From Bacteroidia bacterium (lineage in GTDB: Bacteria > Bacteroidota > Bacteroidia > Bacteroidales > Prolixibacteraceae): a stretch of 64,000 nucleotides of DNA. The stretch lies in contig JANYKW010000079.1 in the NCBI GenBank assembly GCA_025358025.1, positions 62,001-126,000 of the forward strand, given 5' to 3'. Made by a program: the position numbers and the translations under genes. The notes beneath the pieces were generated by a model. It was not told the DNA's origin. It saw only the letters and a program-made list of their open reading frames with translations, and ran no database searches. Shown here one piece after another: positions 36,574-46,300 of the stretch (position 1 is the first letter of the stretch; each line of letters starts with the position of its first letter).

Positions 36574-37659
36574 TTGAAAAAAAGCGCCATTAAAAATTCT
36601 TTTGCTAAATTCGGATTCTTTGTAAACCTGTTTTTTGGCGGGCTGCTTTTAATGATCAGTTTATCAGTTCTTATTCCTCCTGATAAGTATTGGCCAGCCG
36701 CTTTTATGGGGTTGTTATATCCTTACCTTCTCGCGATCAATCTGCTTTTTGTTGGCATCTACGCACTGCTGAAATCAAAAAAACTATTTCTCTCTTTATT
36801 CATAATCCTGGTCGGCAATCAGCAATTTTTTAGCTTCATACAGCCTCTTCCATCCTTTAAATCCGGAAAAGAAGGGGTAAAAATTATCACTTTTAATGTA
36901 CATTATTTCACAAAGGATATTGCGGGAACGCGAGTAGCAAGCCCCGGGATTTTGGAATATTTGCGAAATGTGAATGCCGATATCGTTTGTTTACAGGAAA
37001 CCCGGTTGTTTAAAACGGGGGAATTAAGCCCTGAAGGAATTAAAGATGCCCTGCCCGGGATCAAGCATTACCATCTCGCACACTCGATATCCAATGCCGG
37101 TCCTATGACTCTTTCAAAATATCCCATCGTCGGGTTGGGTGAGATCAGGTTTGAACAGAGTGCCAATATGGTCCTTTTTTCAGATATCATTCTTCCACGA
37201 GGCGATACAGTCAGGGTTTACAACTGTCATTTTCAATCTTACAGAATTACACCCGAAGATTATTCCATCACTGATCCAGATAAATCCGGAACAAATGAGC
37301 AACAACTGCGCGAGGCCAGGTTAATCAGCAAGAAGATGATCCTTGCATTTACGATCCGCGCAAGACAAGCCAGGGCAGTATCCGCTCACATCAAAAAATG
37401 CCCCTATCCGGTGATCGTTTGCGGTGATTTCAATGATACCCCTAATTCCTATACCTACCATCTTCTCCGAAAACAATTGAATGATTCATTTACCAGGGCT
37501 GGCTTTGGAATCTCAAATACCTACAATGGTTTCATCCCGCTTTTCAGGATTGATTATATCCTTTACAGCAATCGGTTTAATGCAATTTCCTACTCCCGTG
37601 GATCTGTTGATCTATCGGATCATTTCCCCGTGACGGCCGTCCTGGAGTCAATAAAATGA
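36574..37659 (+). CDS. Endonuclease/exonuclease/phosphatase (EEP) family protein with membrane anchor
   Basis: A 361-aa protein. Residues about 10-90 hold two or three hydrophobic segments, then the EEP fold: IITFNVHYF, IVCLQETRLF, VVCGDFNDTPNSYTYHL-like (read as VIVCGDFNDTPN), RIDYILYS and LSDHFPVTA. The fold covers DNases, sphingomyelinases and phosphatases, so the substrate cannot be named. The catalytic domain would face the periplasm if the anchor orientation is standard. The start is a TTG at 36574. It follows the two rhomboid genes and precedes the LytTR regulator. Confidence 0.85.
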   Translation: MKKSAIKNSFAKFGFFVNLFFGGLLLMISLSVLIPPDKYWPAAFMGLLYPYLLAINLLFVGIYALLKSKKLFLSLFIILVGNQQFFSFIQPLPSFKSGKEGVKIITFNVHYFTKDIAGTRVASPGILEYLRNVNADIVCLQETRLFKTGELSPEGIKDALPGIKHYHLAHSISNAGPMTLSKYPIVGLGEIRFEQSANMVLFSDIILPRGDTVRVYNCHFQSYRITPEDYSITDPDKSGTNEQQLREARLISKKMILAFTIRARQARAVSAHIKKCPYPVIVCGDFNDTPNSYTYHLLRKQLNDSFTRAGFGISNTYNGFIPLFRIDYILYSNRFNAISYSRGSVDLSDHFPVTAVLESIK

Positions 37660-37684
37660 CCTGATATCTTTTGCTGGAATTTGG

Positions 37685-37692
37685 TATATTTG
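37685..37692 (+). promoter_or_regulatory. TATATTTG box directly before the LytTR regulator start
   Basis: TATATTTG followed by G ends only 4 nt before the ATG at 37697. If it is used, transcription would begin at or within the start codon. No TTG at 19-20 nt upstream. Confidence 0.35.
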
Positions 37693-37696
37693 GATT

Positions 37697-38491
37697 ATGA
37701 AAAAATATCGCACCATAATAGTCGACGATGAAAAGAATGTTCGGGAAGTATTGGAATTGCTCATTTTCCAATATTGCAAAGAGGTTGAAGTAGTAGCGCT
37801 GGCCTCTTCCGCTGCAGAAGCACGCGAATTGCTAAAGCAACATACCATAGATTTTATTTTTTTGGATATAAACATGCCAAAGGAAGATGGTTTTTCTTTC
37901 CTTTCATCCATACCAAAAGAAGATTACTGCATCATTTTTGTTACAGCATTCGAAAACTATGCTTTACGTGCATTGAAAGCCAGTGCGATTGACTATCTGT
38001 TAAAACCCATCACACCCAGAGATCTTGTAGAGGCTGTTTCAAAAGCGGTAATACATTATGAATTAATACAAAGCCGAGAAGTTGAGAAAATCACTTACCA
38101 GGACTCCATAAAAAACCTGAGCGACAACATCCATTTGGGGTCCATGAAAATAAACAAGATTACTGTATCTGAACAGTTTGGATTTCAACTTATTAATACT
38201 TCTGATATCATGTATCTTGAAGCCGACAGCAACTATACCATCTTACATCTTTCCGGATCGAAGAAAATAATTGCAACCAAAACAATGGGCGATTTTGAAA
38301 AGATCCTTGACCAGCCCGATTTCTTCCGGATTCATAAATCCATCATTATCAACCTGGCTTTTTTGAAAGCGTATTCAAGTTATCAGGGAAATTTTGTTTC
38401 ATTATCGGATGGAACATCCTTGAGTATTTCCCGAAGAAGAGTAAATGATTTTCGCGAAACCATCAAACATTTCACAAAATCAATTGAATAG
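37697..38491 (+). CDS. LytTR family response regulator
   Basis: A 264-aa two-component regulator. Receiver domain with acidic residues near the start (VDDEKN), the phosphorylated aspartate D57 in FIFLDINMPKEDGFSF, and the conserved lysine in YLLKPI. The C-terminal half is a LytTR DNA-binding domain (YLEADSNYTILHLSGSKKIIATKT, then FFRIHKSIIINLAFL and LSISRRRVNDF). The TAG stop at 38489-38491 is followed immediately by the start of the sensor kinase gene, so both form one operon. The regulated genes are not evident. Confidence 0.94.
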   Translation: MKKYRTIIVDDEKNVREVLELLIFQYCKEVEVVALASSAAEARELLKQHTIDFIFLDINMPKEDGFSFLSSIPKEDYCIIFVTAFENYALRALKASAIDYLLKPITPRDLVEAVSKAVIHYELIQSREVEKITYQDSIKNLSDNIHLGSMKINKITVSEQFGFQLINTSDIMYLEADSNYTILHLSGSKKIIATKTMGDFEKILDQPDFFRIHKSIIINLAFLKAYSSYQGNFVSLSDGTSLSISRRRVNDFRETIKHFTKSIE

Positions 38492-38492
38492 C

Positions 38493-41483
38493 TTGAAAAT
38501 AGATAATTGGTTGCTTCTTTTGATGCTTTTGTTTGCTGCGACGAATGTTTCGGCTCAAAATCCTTTTGTTCAGCACTTTACAACTTTCGAGGGGTTACCA
38601 TCAAACCGTGTGTACAAGATCTTTCAGGACAACAAAAAATTTATCTGGTTTGCCACTGACGCAGGGGTATCAAGATATGACGGATCAAAATTTATTCATT
38701 ACAGGAAACAAGATGGGTTGAGCAGCAATGAAATCTTATCCATTAAAGAGGACTCATTTGGCCGGATTTGGTTCTTTAACAAGAATTCCTCTCTCAATTT
38801 TTTCCAAAACAACACCATCTACAACGAAAAAAGTACTCCATTTCTTGATTCACTAAAAAGTCAAAATTCCTTTCGTAGATTTTATGAAGATGATAATCAT
38901 AACATCTATTTCTATTTTCATCCCGATCTTTTGATCTATTCACTCGATAAACAAAATCAAGTAACCAAATACAAATTACCGAGCATCCTTGTAAAGAACA
39001 ATCTCAGACCGCGTATAGTACAAGGAATGTCCATTCGTTATATGAAAAAGGATGTAAATGGCGAATTTATTTTCTGGACACCAGGAGGATGTTACAAAAC
39101 CAAAAAATTGTCACAAAGACCCATTTTGATTAATGACACCCTTAAATTCAGAGATATCATTACCTCCTCAACCAGGAACAAGTATGCCATAGTCCATGAA
39201 AGAGACAGTGGAACCTTTGAGATAAAAAGATTTAATGAAGAAATCGTATATGGCAAGATGGAATCTGTTGCGAGCCTGGTTTCTGACAATATTTCTTCCA
39301 TTATTGAAGACCATAATGGCTTCTTATGGCTTTCAACTAGTGACAAAGGAGTCTTTTGCTTTAATGGAAGTAAAATAATCTATCATTTTGATATCCGGGA
39401 TGCAACGTCGATTATTCAGGATCATGAAGAAAATATATGGATCAGCTCATTGAAGGAAGGAGTCTATAAAATCAGTCCATTCTTTCATCTTCACCAGCAC
39501 TTTGGAATAGAGGCTTTTCAGAACTCTGGAATTCTTGCCCTTAGCCAAACTGACAGCCTGGGAATTTGGTGTACAAATGGCAAATTGGTCTATTTCTTGA
39601 AAGATAATGAATTATACGAATCAGAGAATTTTCAGCTCACCGATCAAGGATTTAATCAACTAATACAAGTTAGTCAGCGTACGCTGTTGATAGGTGAAAT
39701 TGGTAAACTACCCTATGCATTGGAAGGCCTCCGGATCAATCATTCACAAAAAAAGATTTCCATTGACAAAGTTAGCAGGTCCCCCCTTGTTTTGAATAAA
39801 ATCATCTATAACGAGCAGAAGAACGAAATCAGTTCGTTCAAAACGAATTCAATCGTGTCAATTCCCCAGGATCAATTATTCAAAAAGCTGACCATCAAAG
39901 GCCTGACAAAACAGGTATTTAATACATATTACAATACTAAGAACGAATTAATCATCAATTCAACCAAGAATTACATTTATCAACTCAATGCTCCATTTTT
40001 TAAAGAATGTAAGGAACTCTCCGATTTCAACAATCAAATGGTTTCAGATCACCTAAATTTAGACGAGAATACCGAATTATTCAATCTCGAGGGAGACAGT
40101 CTGTTTATTCTTTACAACAAACGATTATATAACTTGACAGCTGCTTTTGATCAACCGATCAATTTACAGATAAAGCATTTGGCCTATCAGGATTCCACCT
40201 TGTACATTGCAACTTCGAGAAATATTTATGTATGCAAAAACCCCTTAAACAGCCTGAAAAGAAAACCTGTTGATTTAAACCTGATCAACATTAACTTCAA
40301 ATCCATCCATAGCATCTTGTTCAGGGACGAAAAACTTTATGTGGCAAGTGATGAAGGATTGGATGTAATTCCTTATAAGTATTTGCGAGAGACAAATTCC
40401 ACACCTCCAATCCCTTATTTTCAATCCATTCAGGTTAATGAACTGGAGAATCTGGTCAAAAGCGATAAGATTTCGATGATAAGCGGTAATCGAATCAATA
40501 TCACTTTTAGCTCCATTAATTACTCCATCTTTCCTGCGATTTATTCATACAAATTAGAAGGATCTGATACTGATTGGATTACCGTAAAAGGCAATGATGT
40601 GGTTTTTCAAAATTTGAGCAAGGGACAATACACCTTCAAACTCCGTTCCGGAAAATCTTCGTCAGAATGGAGCCAACCGATTGATTTTGGTATTACAGTA
40701 AATGCAACCTTCTGGCAACATCCGCTATTTTATTTTTTTATTTTATTATGTGTTTCCGGTTTTGCTTTTCTTATTGTTTTGAGAAGAAAGAATATTGAAC
40801 TGGATCGTCGTCAAATGGAACATCAAATCATTCTTCTTGAGCAAAAATCGTTACAAGCCATGATGAATCCCCATTTCATTTTCAATTCAATCGGATCGAT
40901 CCAAAATTATCTTCTTCATAACAAACCGGACGAAGCAGGGATTTACCTGTCGCAGTTTGCAAGATTAATCAGACAAAATCTTAATGCCATTGACACATCC
41001 ATGGTCAATCTGGAAGAGGAGGTAGATCGTCTGAGGAATTATATGGATCTCGAAAAATTGAGGATGGAAAATAAATTCGATTATATTATTGAAATTGATG
41101 AAGAGGTCGAGTCGGAGAATATATTAATCCCGTCGATGATAATTCAACCTTTTGTCGAAAACTCCATCTGGCATGGGATATCCTATTTGGAGGAACATGG
41201 TTCAATCAGCCTTTCATTTCTTTTGCACAATGAGAAATCACTTCAAATTATTGTTGAAGATAACGGTATCGGACTCAAAAAGGCAGAAAAATACAGAACA
41301 GGGGGCAATCAGCATTTAAAATTAGGGATGAATATTACAAAAAAAAGGTTGGAGTTGCTGAGTCGAAAATATAATATCGAGGCTGGCTATACTTACAGTG
41401 AAAAATTTCCCGGGGCACACGATCCCGGAACAAAAGTGGTCATTATCGTACCCTTGCTTTTCGGAAAATCAGATCTTAACTAA
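38493..41483 (+). CDS. Propeller-type sensor histidine kinase of the LytS family
   Basis: A 996-aa sensor kinase. With the TTG at 38493 as start, residues 1-21 are a signal peptide (LLLLMLLFAATNVSA), followed by a periplasmic beta-propeller of reg_prop-type repeats (for example GLPSNRVYKIFQDNKKFIWFAT and HNGFLWLSTSDKGVF), a Y_Y_Y-type domain (YSYKLEGSDTDWI), a membrane helix (FYFFILLCVSGFAFLIVL) and a His_kinase domain with MNPHFIFNSIGSIQNYL (H794) and ATP-binding IVEDNGIGL. A frame from 38445 exists but overlaps the regulator by 47 nt. It should phosphorylate the LytTR protein. Its ligand is unknown. Confidence 0.93.
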   Translation: MKIDNWLLLLMLLFAATNVSAQNPFVQHFTTFEGLPSNRVYKIFQDNKKFIWFATDAGVSRYDGSKFIHYRKQDGLSSNEILSIKEDSFGRIWFFNKNSSLNFFQNNTIYNEKSTPFLDSLKSQNSFRRFYEDDNHNIYFYFHPDLLIYSLDKQNQVTKYKLPSILVKNNLRPRIVQGMSIRYMKKDVNGEFIFWTPGGCYKTKKLSQRPILINDTLKFRDIITSSTRNKYAIVHERDSGTFEIKRFNEEIVYGKMESVASLVSDNISSIIEDHNGFLWLSTSDKGVFCFNGSKIIYHFDIRDATSIIQDHEENIWISSLKEGVYKISPFFHLHQHFGIEAFQNSGILALSQTDSLGIWCTNGKLVYFLKDNELYESENFQLTDQGFNQLIQVSQRTLLIGEIGKLPYALEGLRINHSQKKISIDKVSRSPLVLNKIIYNEQKNEISSFKTNSIVSIPQDQLFKKLTIKGLTKQVFNTYYNTKNELIINSTKNYIYQLNAPFFKECKELSDFNNQMVSDHLNLDENTELFNLEGDSLFILYNKRLYNLTAAFDQPINLQIKHLAYQDSTLYIATSRNIYVCKNPLNSLKRKPVDLNLININFKSIHSILFRDEKLYVASDEGLDVIPYKYLRETNSTPPIPYFQSIQVNELENLVKSDKISMISGNRINITFSSINYSIFPAIYSYKLEGSDTDWITVKGNDVVFQNLSKGQYTFKLRSGKSSSEWSQPIDFGITVNATFWQHPLFYFFILLCVSGFAFLIVLRRKNIELDRRQMEHQIILLEQKSLQAMMNPHFIFNSIGSIQNYLLHNKPDEAGIYLSQFARLIRQNLNAIDTSMVNLEEEVDRLRNYMDLEKLRMENKFDYIIEIDEEVESENILIPSMIIQPFVENSIWHGISYLEEHGSISLSFLLHNEKSLQIIVEDNGIGLKKAEKYRTGGNQHLKLGMNITKKRLELLSRKYNIEAGYTYSEKFPGAHDPGTKVVIIVPLLFGKSDLN

Positions 41484-41669
41484 AAGTCCGCTTCCGTTAA
41501 ATAATAATACACAGCCATTCATCAGACCAAATATGCCTTTTACTCAATTGTCATTTTTTTTGATTTCTATTGTTATACTATTGTTTTATATACGTGGGAT
41601 CAGTTGTTAACCCTTAGAACTGCTTTACCAACCATCAAGACCTTCTAGTAGAACCGTAGCCTAACCATA
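41484..41669. other. AT-rich spacer downstream of the sensor kinase gene
   Basis: First part of the 312-nt gap before the NagX-like gene. A 25-codon ORF at 41533-41610 could encode one hydrophobic helix, but nothing confirms it. No other feature recognised apart from the hairpin and the -7 box listed separately. Confidence 0.4.
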
Positions 41670-41720
41670 GAAGTACTTAGACAGAGCTGAGGCGAAAGCC
41701 AAAGCTCTCTAAGTAACTTC
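41670..41720 (+). other. Structured hairpin with GAAA tetraloop
   Basis: The sequence can fold into one long stem: GAAGT/ACTTC, ACTTAG/CTAAGT, AGAGCT/AGCTCT and GGC/GCC, capped by GAAA. It has a 2-nt bulge (41681-41682), a 1-nt bulge (41715) and a 5'-GA/AA-3' internal loop just below the cap. There is no following U-tract, so it is not a plain terminator. It could be a small structured RNA element or a palindromic repeat; I cannot say which. Confidence 0.5.
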
Positions 41721-41761
41721 GCGAATCTATCGGCCTTATTTCACCGTAATTTTCTTTTTCC

Positions 41762-41769
41762 TACATTTG
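41762..41769 (+). promoter_or_regulatory. Probable -7 box of the NagX-like gene
   Basis: TACATTTG, 26 nt before the ATG. No TTG at the expected upstream distance. Confidence 0.45.
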
Positions 41770-41795
41770 TAAGAATCTACTTCTAATAACAAATC

Positions 41796-42911
41796 ATGGA
41801 AACAACCAAATCTGCTGAGAAGCGCATCTTGTCTGTCGATGTATTACGTGGCTTCGACATGTTCTGGCTGGTTGGAGGTACCGGGCTGGCATTGGCTATC
41901 ACAAAACTATTCGGTCAGGGAATTCAGAATCTTTTGATACCGCAGTTTGACCATGCTGAATGGATCGGATTTACCTTTTACGACCTGATCTTTCCCCTGT
42001 TTGAATTTGTAATGGGAATGTCTGTAGTCTTCTCTCTGAAGAAAATTTTGCTTCACGAGGGAAAAGTTGCTGCCTATCGCAGATTGCTCACGAGATTCGT
42101 TTTATTGTTTATCCTGGGAATCATCTATTACGGAGGGCTATCCAATGTTTGGCCAGAGATCCGGATTCTGGGCGTTTTACAGCGACTGGCTCTCACCTAT
42201 CTCCTTACTGGAATGATCTTTATCCATTTTGAAATCCGGGGCATGGCCATCTTATCTGCTCTGATCCTGATCGGTTACTGGATTTTGTTCTGTTTCATTC
42301 CTGTTCCTGACACAGGTGTAATAGCCCTGACACAACAATCCAACTGGGCTCAATACATTGATACCATACTCCTTCCAGGTAAGAAAAACGGACCTGGTGG
42401 AACCTGGGACATTGTTGGAATACTGGGAACCTTTCCTGCAACTGTATCCTGTTTGCTTGGCGTATTTGCGGCCAATATACTTCAATCTAAAAAACTTTCG
42501 GACAAAAAACGGTTTATCTACCTTGCAGGTGGAGGATTGGCCATGGTTTTAATCGGATACTTTTGGGGCATACAATTCCCTGTCATAAAAAAAGTATGGA
42601 CATCAACTTATGTACTGGTAGCTGGTGGATATAGCATGATGTTGATGGGAATCTTTTACTACCTGATCGATGTTAAGGGATATAAAAAATGGACTCCCAT
42701 GTTTGTGTGGATCGGCGTTAATCCAATAACTATCTACATGGCAAGAAATCTCATCGATTTCAATCTTATATCTAAAAAACTGGTGGGTGGAAACCTGGCT
42801 CTGATGATTGGTGAACAGTGGGCCTATCTTCTGTTAATGGCAGTATCAATGGGGCTCTCTCTGATATTGCTTCATTTTATGTACAAAAGGAAAATCTTCC
42901 TAAAAGTATAG
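41796..42911 (+). CDS. NagX/heparan-alpha-glucosaminide acetyltransferase-like membrane protein
   Basis: A 371-aa membrane protein with about ten hydrophobic segments. The opening ILSVDVLRGFDMFWLVGG is the signature of the acyltransferase_3/HGSNAT-like family (DUF5009/NagX) frequent in Bacteroidota. The DHAEWIGFTFYDLIFPLFEFVMG stretch holds the histidine thought to matter in the human homologue. Family members are supposed to move acetyl groups across the membrane to amino sugars, but most bacterial ones are untested. It stands alone between the sensor kinase and trxA. Confidence 0.88.
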   Translation: METTKSAEKRILSVDVLRGFDMFWLVGGTGLALAITKLFGQGIQNLLIPQFDHAEWIGFTFYDLIFPLFEFVMGMSVVFSLKKILLHEGKVAAYRRLLTRFVLLFILGIIYYGGLSNVWPEIRILGVLQRLALTYLLTGMIFIHFEIRGMAILSALILIGYWILFCFIPVPDTGVIALTQQSNWAQYIDTILLPGKKNGPGGTWDIVGILGTFPATVSCLLGVFAANILQSKKLSDKKRFIYLAGGGLAMVLIGYFWGIQFPVIKKVWTSTYVLVAGGYSMMLMGIFYYLIDVKGYKKWTPMFVWIGVNPITIYMARNLIDFNLISKKLVGGNLALMIGEQWAYLLLMAVSMGLSLILLHFMYKRKIFLKV

Positions 42912-42932
42912 TCCGGAATGCGGAAGAGCTCC

Positions 42933-42993
42933 TTTTAGCAGAATAAACAGAATGCCCTGAAAATTTCAGGGCATTCTGTTTATTCTGCTAAAA
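42933..42993. terminator. 61-bp perfect palindrome, bidirectional terminator
   Basis: Positions 42933 to 42993 form a perfect inverted repeat (30-bp arms around base 42963), TTTTAGCAG at the left end and CTGCTAAAA at the right. It lies between the convergent NagX-like gene and trxA. A and T runs at the ends suit termination on both strands. Confidence 0.8.
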
Positions 42994-43001
42994 AGAGGTC
43001 A

Positions 43002-43319
43002 TTAAAGCAGTGCATCAATTTTTGCTGCAAGTATTGTTTTGGGGACAGCTCCGACCTGCTTGTCGGCGATATCTCCTCCTTTAAAAAAAAGAATTGTAGG
43101 GATGTTTCGAATTCCGAATCTTGCTACAGTACCCGGGTTAGAGTCTACATCCATCTTGGTAATAACAGCGCGATCTTTATAATCATTGGCAAGTTCACTT
43201 ACCAGCGGACCAATCATCCTGCATGGACCACACCATTCTGCCCAAAAATCAACCAAAACGGGTTTGTCAGATTGGAGGACAATCTCCTCAAAATTTGCGT
43301 CAGTAACTTCAATGGTCAT
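43002..43319 (-). CDS. trxA: Thioredoxin
   Basis: A 105-aa single-domain thioredoxin with the redox motif WCGPCR, the DFWAEWCGPCRMIGP context, cis-proline in IRNIPTILFF and the C-terminal KIDALL helix. It is a cytoplasmic disulfide reductase. Start at the ATG at 43319. It follows dnaE on the same strand with a 58-nt gap that contains a promoter box of its own, and it ends at the long palindrome. Confidence 0.97.
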   Translation of the reverse strand: MTIEVTDANFEEIVLQSDKPVLVDFWAEWCGPCRMIGPLVSELANDYKDRAVITKMDVDSNPGTVARFGIRNIPTILFFKGGDIADKQVGAVPKTILAAKIDALL

Positions 43320-43356
43320 GATAAATATTTTAAAATTGAATATTGAATCGAGTTCA

Positions 43357-43364
43357 CAAAGGTA
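43357..43364 (-). promoter_or_regulatory. Probable -7 box of trxA
   Basis: TACCTTTG on the minus strand, 37 nt before the trxA ATG. No TTG at 19-20 nt upstream. A second weaker candidate (TAAATTTG) lies at 43380-43373. Confidence 0.45.
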
Positions 43365-43377
43365 TAAAATTACAAAT

Positions 43378-46300
43378 TTAATTTATACTAAAGTTAATTT
43401 CACTGTGTTTTTGCAAATAGCTTTTAAGTTCCTGACTCAGTGTAACGCTCTTTGTTCTTGAAAACATCTTAAAACGAGTATCGGATTCTGTGTCCACAAG
43501 ATCAAACCGCAGGGATGTCCTGCCCTGGTTATTCAAAAGAATATTTTCCAGCTCATGAATGGTATTTTCCTCCACTTTGTCGACAGGGATTTCCAGGGTC
43601 AGACTCTCAGCTTTGGCTGCAAGCTCTTCCAATAACTCCATCTTGACGGGTTTGAATTCAAATTCATTTCCACCATTCCATCGCTCAGATACCTTACCCT
43701 TTACCAGCAAAAACAGCCCCTTTCTGCAGAATTTACTAAATGAGACATAATCGTTGCCAAACACCATTATTTTCAGGGATCCGTTGAAATCAGTTAATAC
43801 CATACTGGCAAAGTTCTTCCCGGTTTTGGATATTCCTTCCTGGGCTTCGGTCACTATTCCCACAACTGTCAGATCTCTGTTTTTGTAAGCATTGATATCC
43901 GCGCTCAGGTCTGACAGGGTAATTCCATTGGTACAGTAACTGGCAATTTCCATCTTGTAATCATCCAGAGGATGAGCAGAAAGATAGATGCCAATTAGGT
44001 TTTTCTCTTTCTCCAGCGCAACGATGCCCGGCCATTCAGGTACATTGGGGATGGCAGGCAGTTTGATGGATATGGGTTGTATGTCACCAAAAAGATTCGC
44101 CATAGAACTCATTTTTTCACTTTGTATCTTGTTTCCATATTTGAGCAGTGCTTCAATAAATGTAGTTCCATCACCTGTATCCGCAAAAAACTGAGCCCTG
44201 TTCATGGTTTGAAAACTATCAAAGGCTCCTGCCATTGCCAAACCTTCCAGATTTTTTTTGTTGGTCGACTGAAGGTTAACACGCTCTACCAGATCAAAAA
44301 TACTTTTATAGTCTCCATTCAGATCCCTTTCTTTAAGGATATCAGCTACAGCACCGGCACCGACTCCTTTGATTGCCGTCAGACCAAAACGAAGTGCGCC
44401 GTTCTTATTTACAAAGAATGAAGCTCTCGACTCATTCACATCAGGCCCCAGAACTTTCATGTCCATGTGGTTGCATTCGTCCATGAAAAGGGAGATCTTA
44501 TCTGAGTTGGACAGGTTGCAGCTTAATACAGCTGCCATGAACTCAGAGGGATAGTGTGCTTTGAGATAACCAGTTTGGTAAGCAATGAAAGCATAGCAAA
44601 CAGAATGGGATTTGTTGAAGGCATAGGAGGCAAACGACTCCCAGTCTTTCCAGATTTTCTCGATGAGCGTATCGGGAGCCCTACCCATATCTTTGCATCC
44701 TTCAACAAATAAACTGTTTTTTTTACAACCCTCTTTGAAAAGTATTTTGAGTACATCCATCCCCTTACGATCCTTTTTCCCCATTACTTTCCGAAGGGAA
44801 TCAGACTCTCCCCTGGTGAAATTTGCCAGGGCTCTGGCCTGGAGCATCACCTGTTCCTGGTAAACGGTGATACCATACGTATCTTTCAGATAGGTTTCCA
44901 TCATGGGGTGATCATAGACGACTTCTTCCCGGCCATGTTTCCGGTTGATATACGAAGGGATGTAGTCCATGGGTCCGGGACGGTACAAGGCGTTCATCGC
45001 GACCAGATCTTCGAAACAGTTGGATTGCAGTTGTTTCAGCCATTTTTTCATGCCAGCGGATTCAAACTGAAAAATTGCCGTCGTTTCGGCATTACTGAAT
45101 AGTTCGAAAGTTTTTGCGTCATCCATGGGAAGACGATCGATGTCCAGCTCAATTTTCCTGCTAAGCCTGATATTTTCGAGACATTCCTTAATGATTGAGA
45201 GAGTTTTAAGCCCCAAGAAGTCCATCTTCATTAATCCAATCGACTCCACAAAATGGCCATCATACTGGGTAGTAAGCAGATCTTCATCCTTGGTGGGCAT
45301 CAGTGGAATATGCATATCAAGCGGATCTCTTCCGATGATGACGCCACAAGCATGGACACCGAACTGTCTGATGCATCCTTCAAGGGTACCTGCGAATTTA
45401 AGCATCTGAACCACCATCGGATTCACAGAATTTCTCTCCCGCTCCAGCAACGGATTGACTATAAAAGCCTCTTTTAAAGTGATCTTTGGGGTATCAGGTA
45501 CCAACTTTGCGATACGGTCGGTCTCAGAGAGAGGTATTCTAAGGACCCTGCCGACATCACGAATGGCCATTTTTGCTGCCATGGTGCCAAATGTGCAGAT
45601 GTGAGCAACCCTGTCTCTCCCATATTTCTCTTTTACCCAATCGAGTACCAACTGCCGGCCATCGTCGTCAAAGTCAATATCGATATCAGGCATGGAGATC
45701 CGGTCTGGATTGAGGAAACGCTCGAAAAGAAGCTCATACTTAAGGGGATCCACATTGGTAATGCCTGTAGTGTAGGCGACGACAGAACCTGCAGCAGAGC
45801 CTCGTCCGGGGCCAACGATGACACCCATCTTCCTGGCTGCATTGATGAAATCCTGAACGATCAGGAAATAACCGGGATAACCCATCGTTTTGATCACGTG
45901 AAGCTCAAAATTAATCCTTTCCAAGGTATCAGAACCGATATTTTCACCATACCGATCGTAGGCTCCCTTGTATACCAGCGATTGCAGATAGTCGGACTCA
46001 AATTTTACCCTGAGTGTATTTTCATAACCACCCATCCGATTAAAGTCATCTCCAAACTCCTCTTTGAGTTGTTCTTCAGAAAAATTTATTCTGTAATCAT
46101 CCGTAGTCCCAAAATTTTCAGGTATTGGAAATTCAGGCATGATAGGTTTGGCATTCAATTCATAAAACTCCACTTTATCAGCAATCTCCCGGGTATTGTC
46201 AAGTACCTCGGGCAGATCTGCAAATAAGCTGTTCATTTCCGCTGTACTCTTTAGCCACTCCTCTTTGGTGTATTTCATCCTGGAAGGGTCATCGAGATCT

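Noticed and set aside
41533-41610. 25-codon ORF for one hydrophobic helix after the sensor kinase
   Set aside because: Too short and AT-rich to support without conservation or expression data.
45601-46227. 208-codon ORF on the plus strand inside dnaE
   Set aside because: Antisense shadow of the conserved polymerase core, with no recognisable domain.
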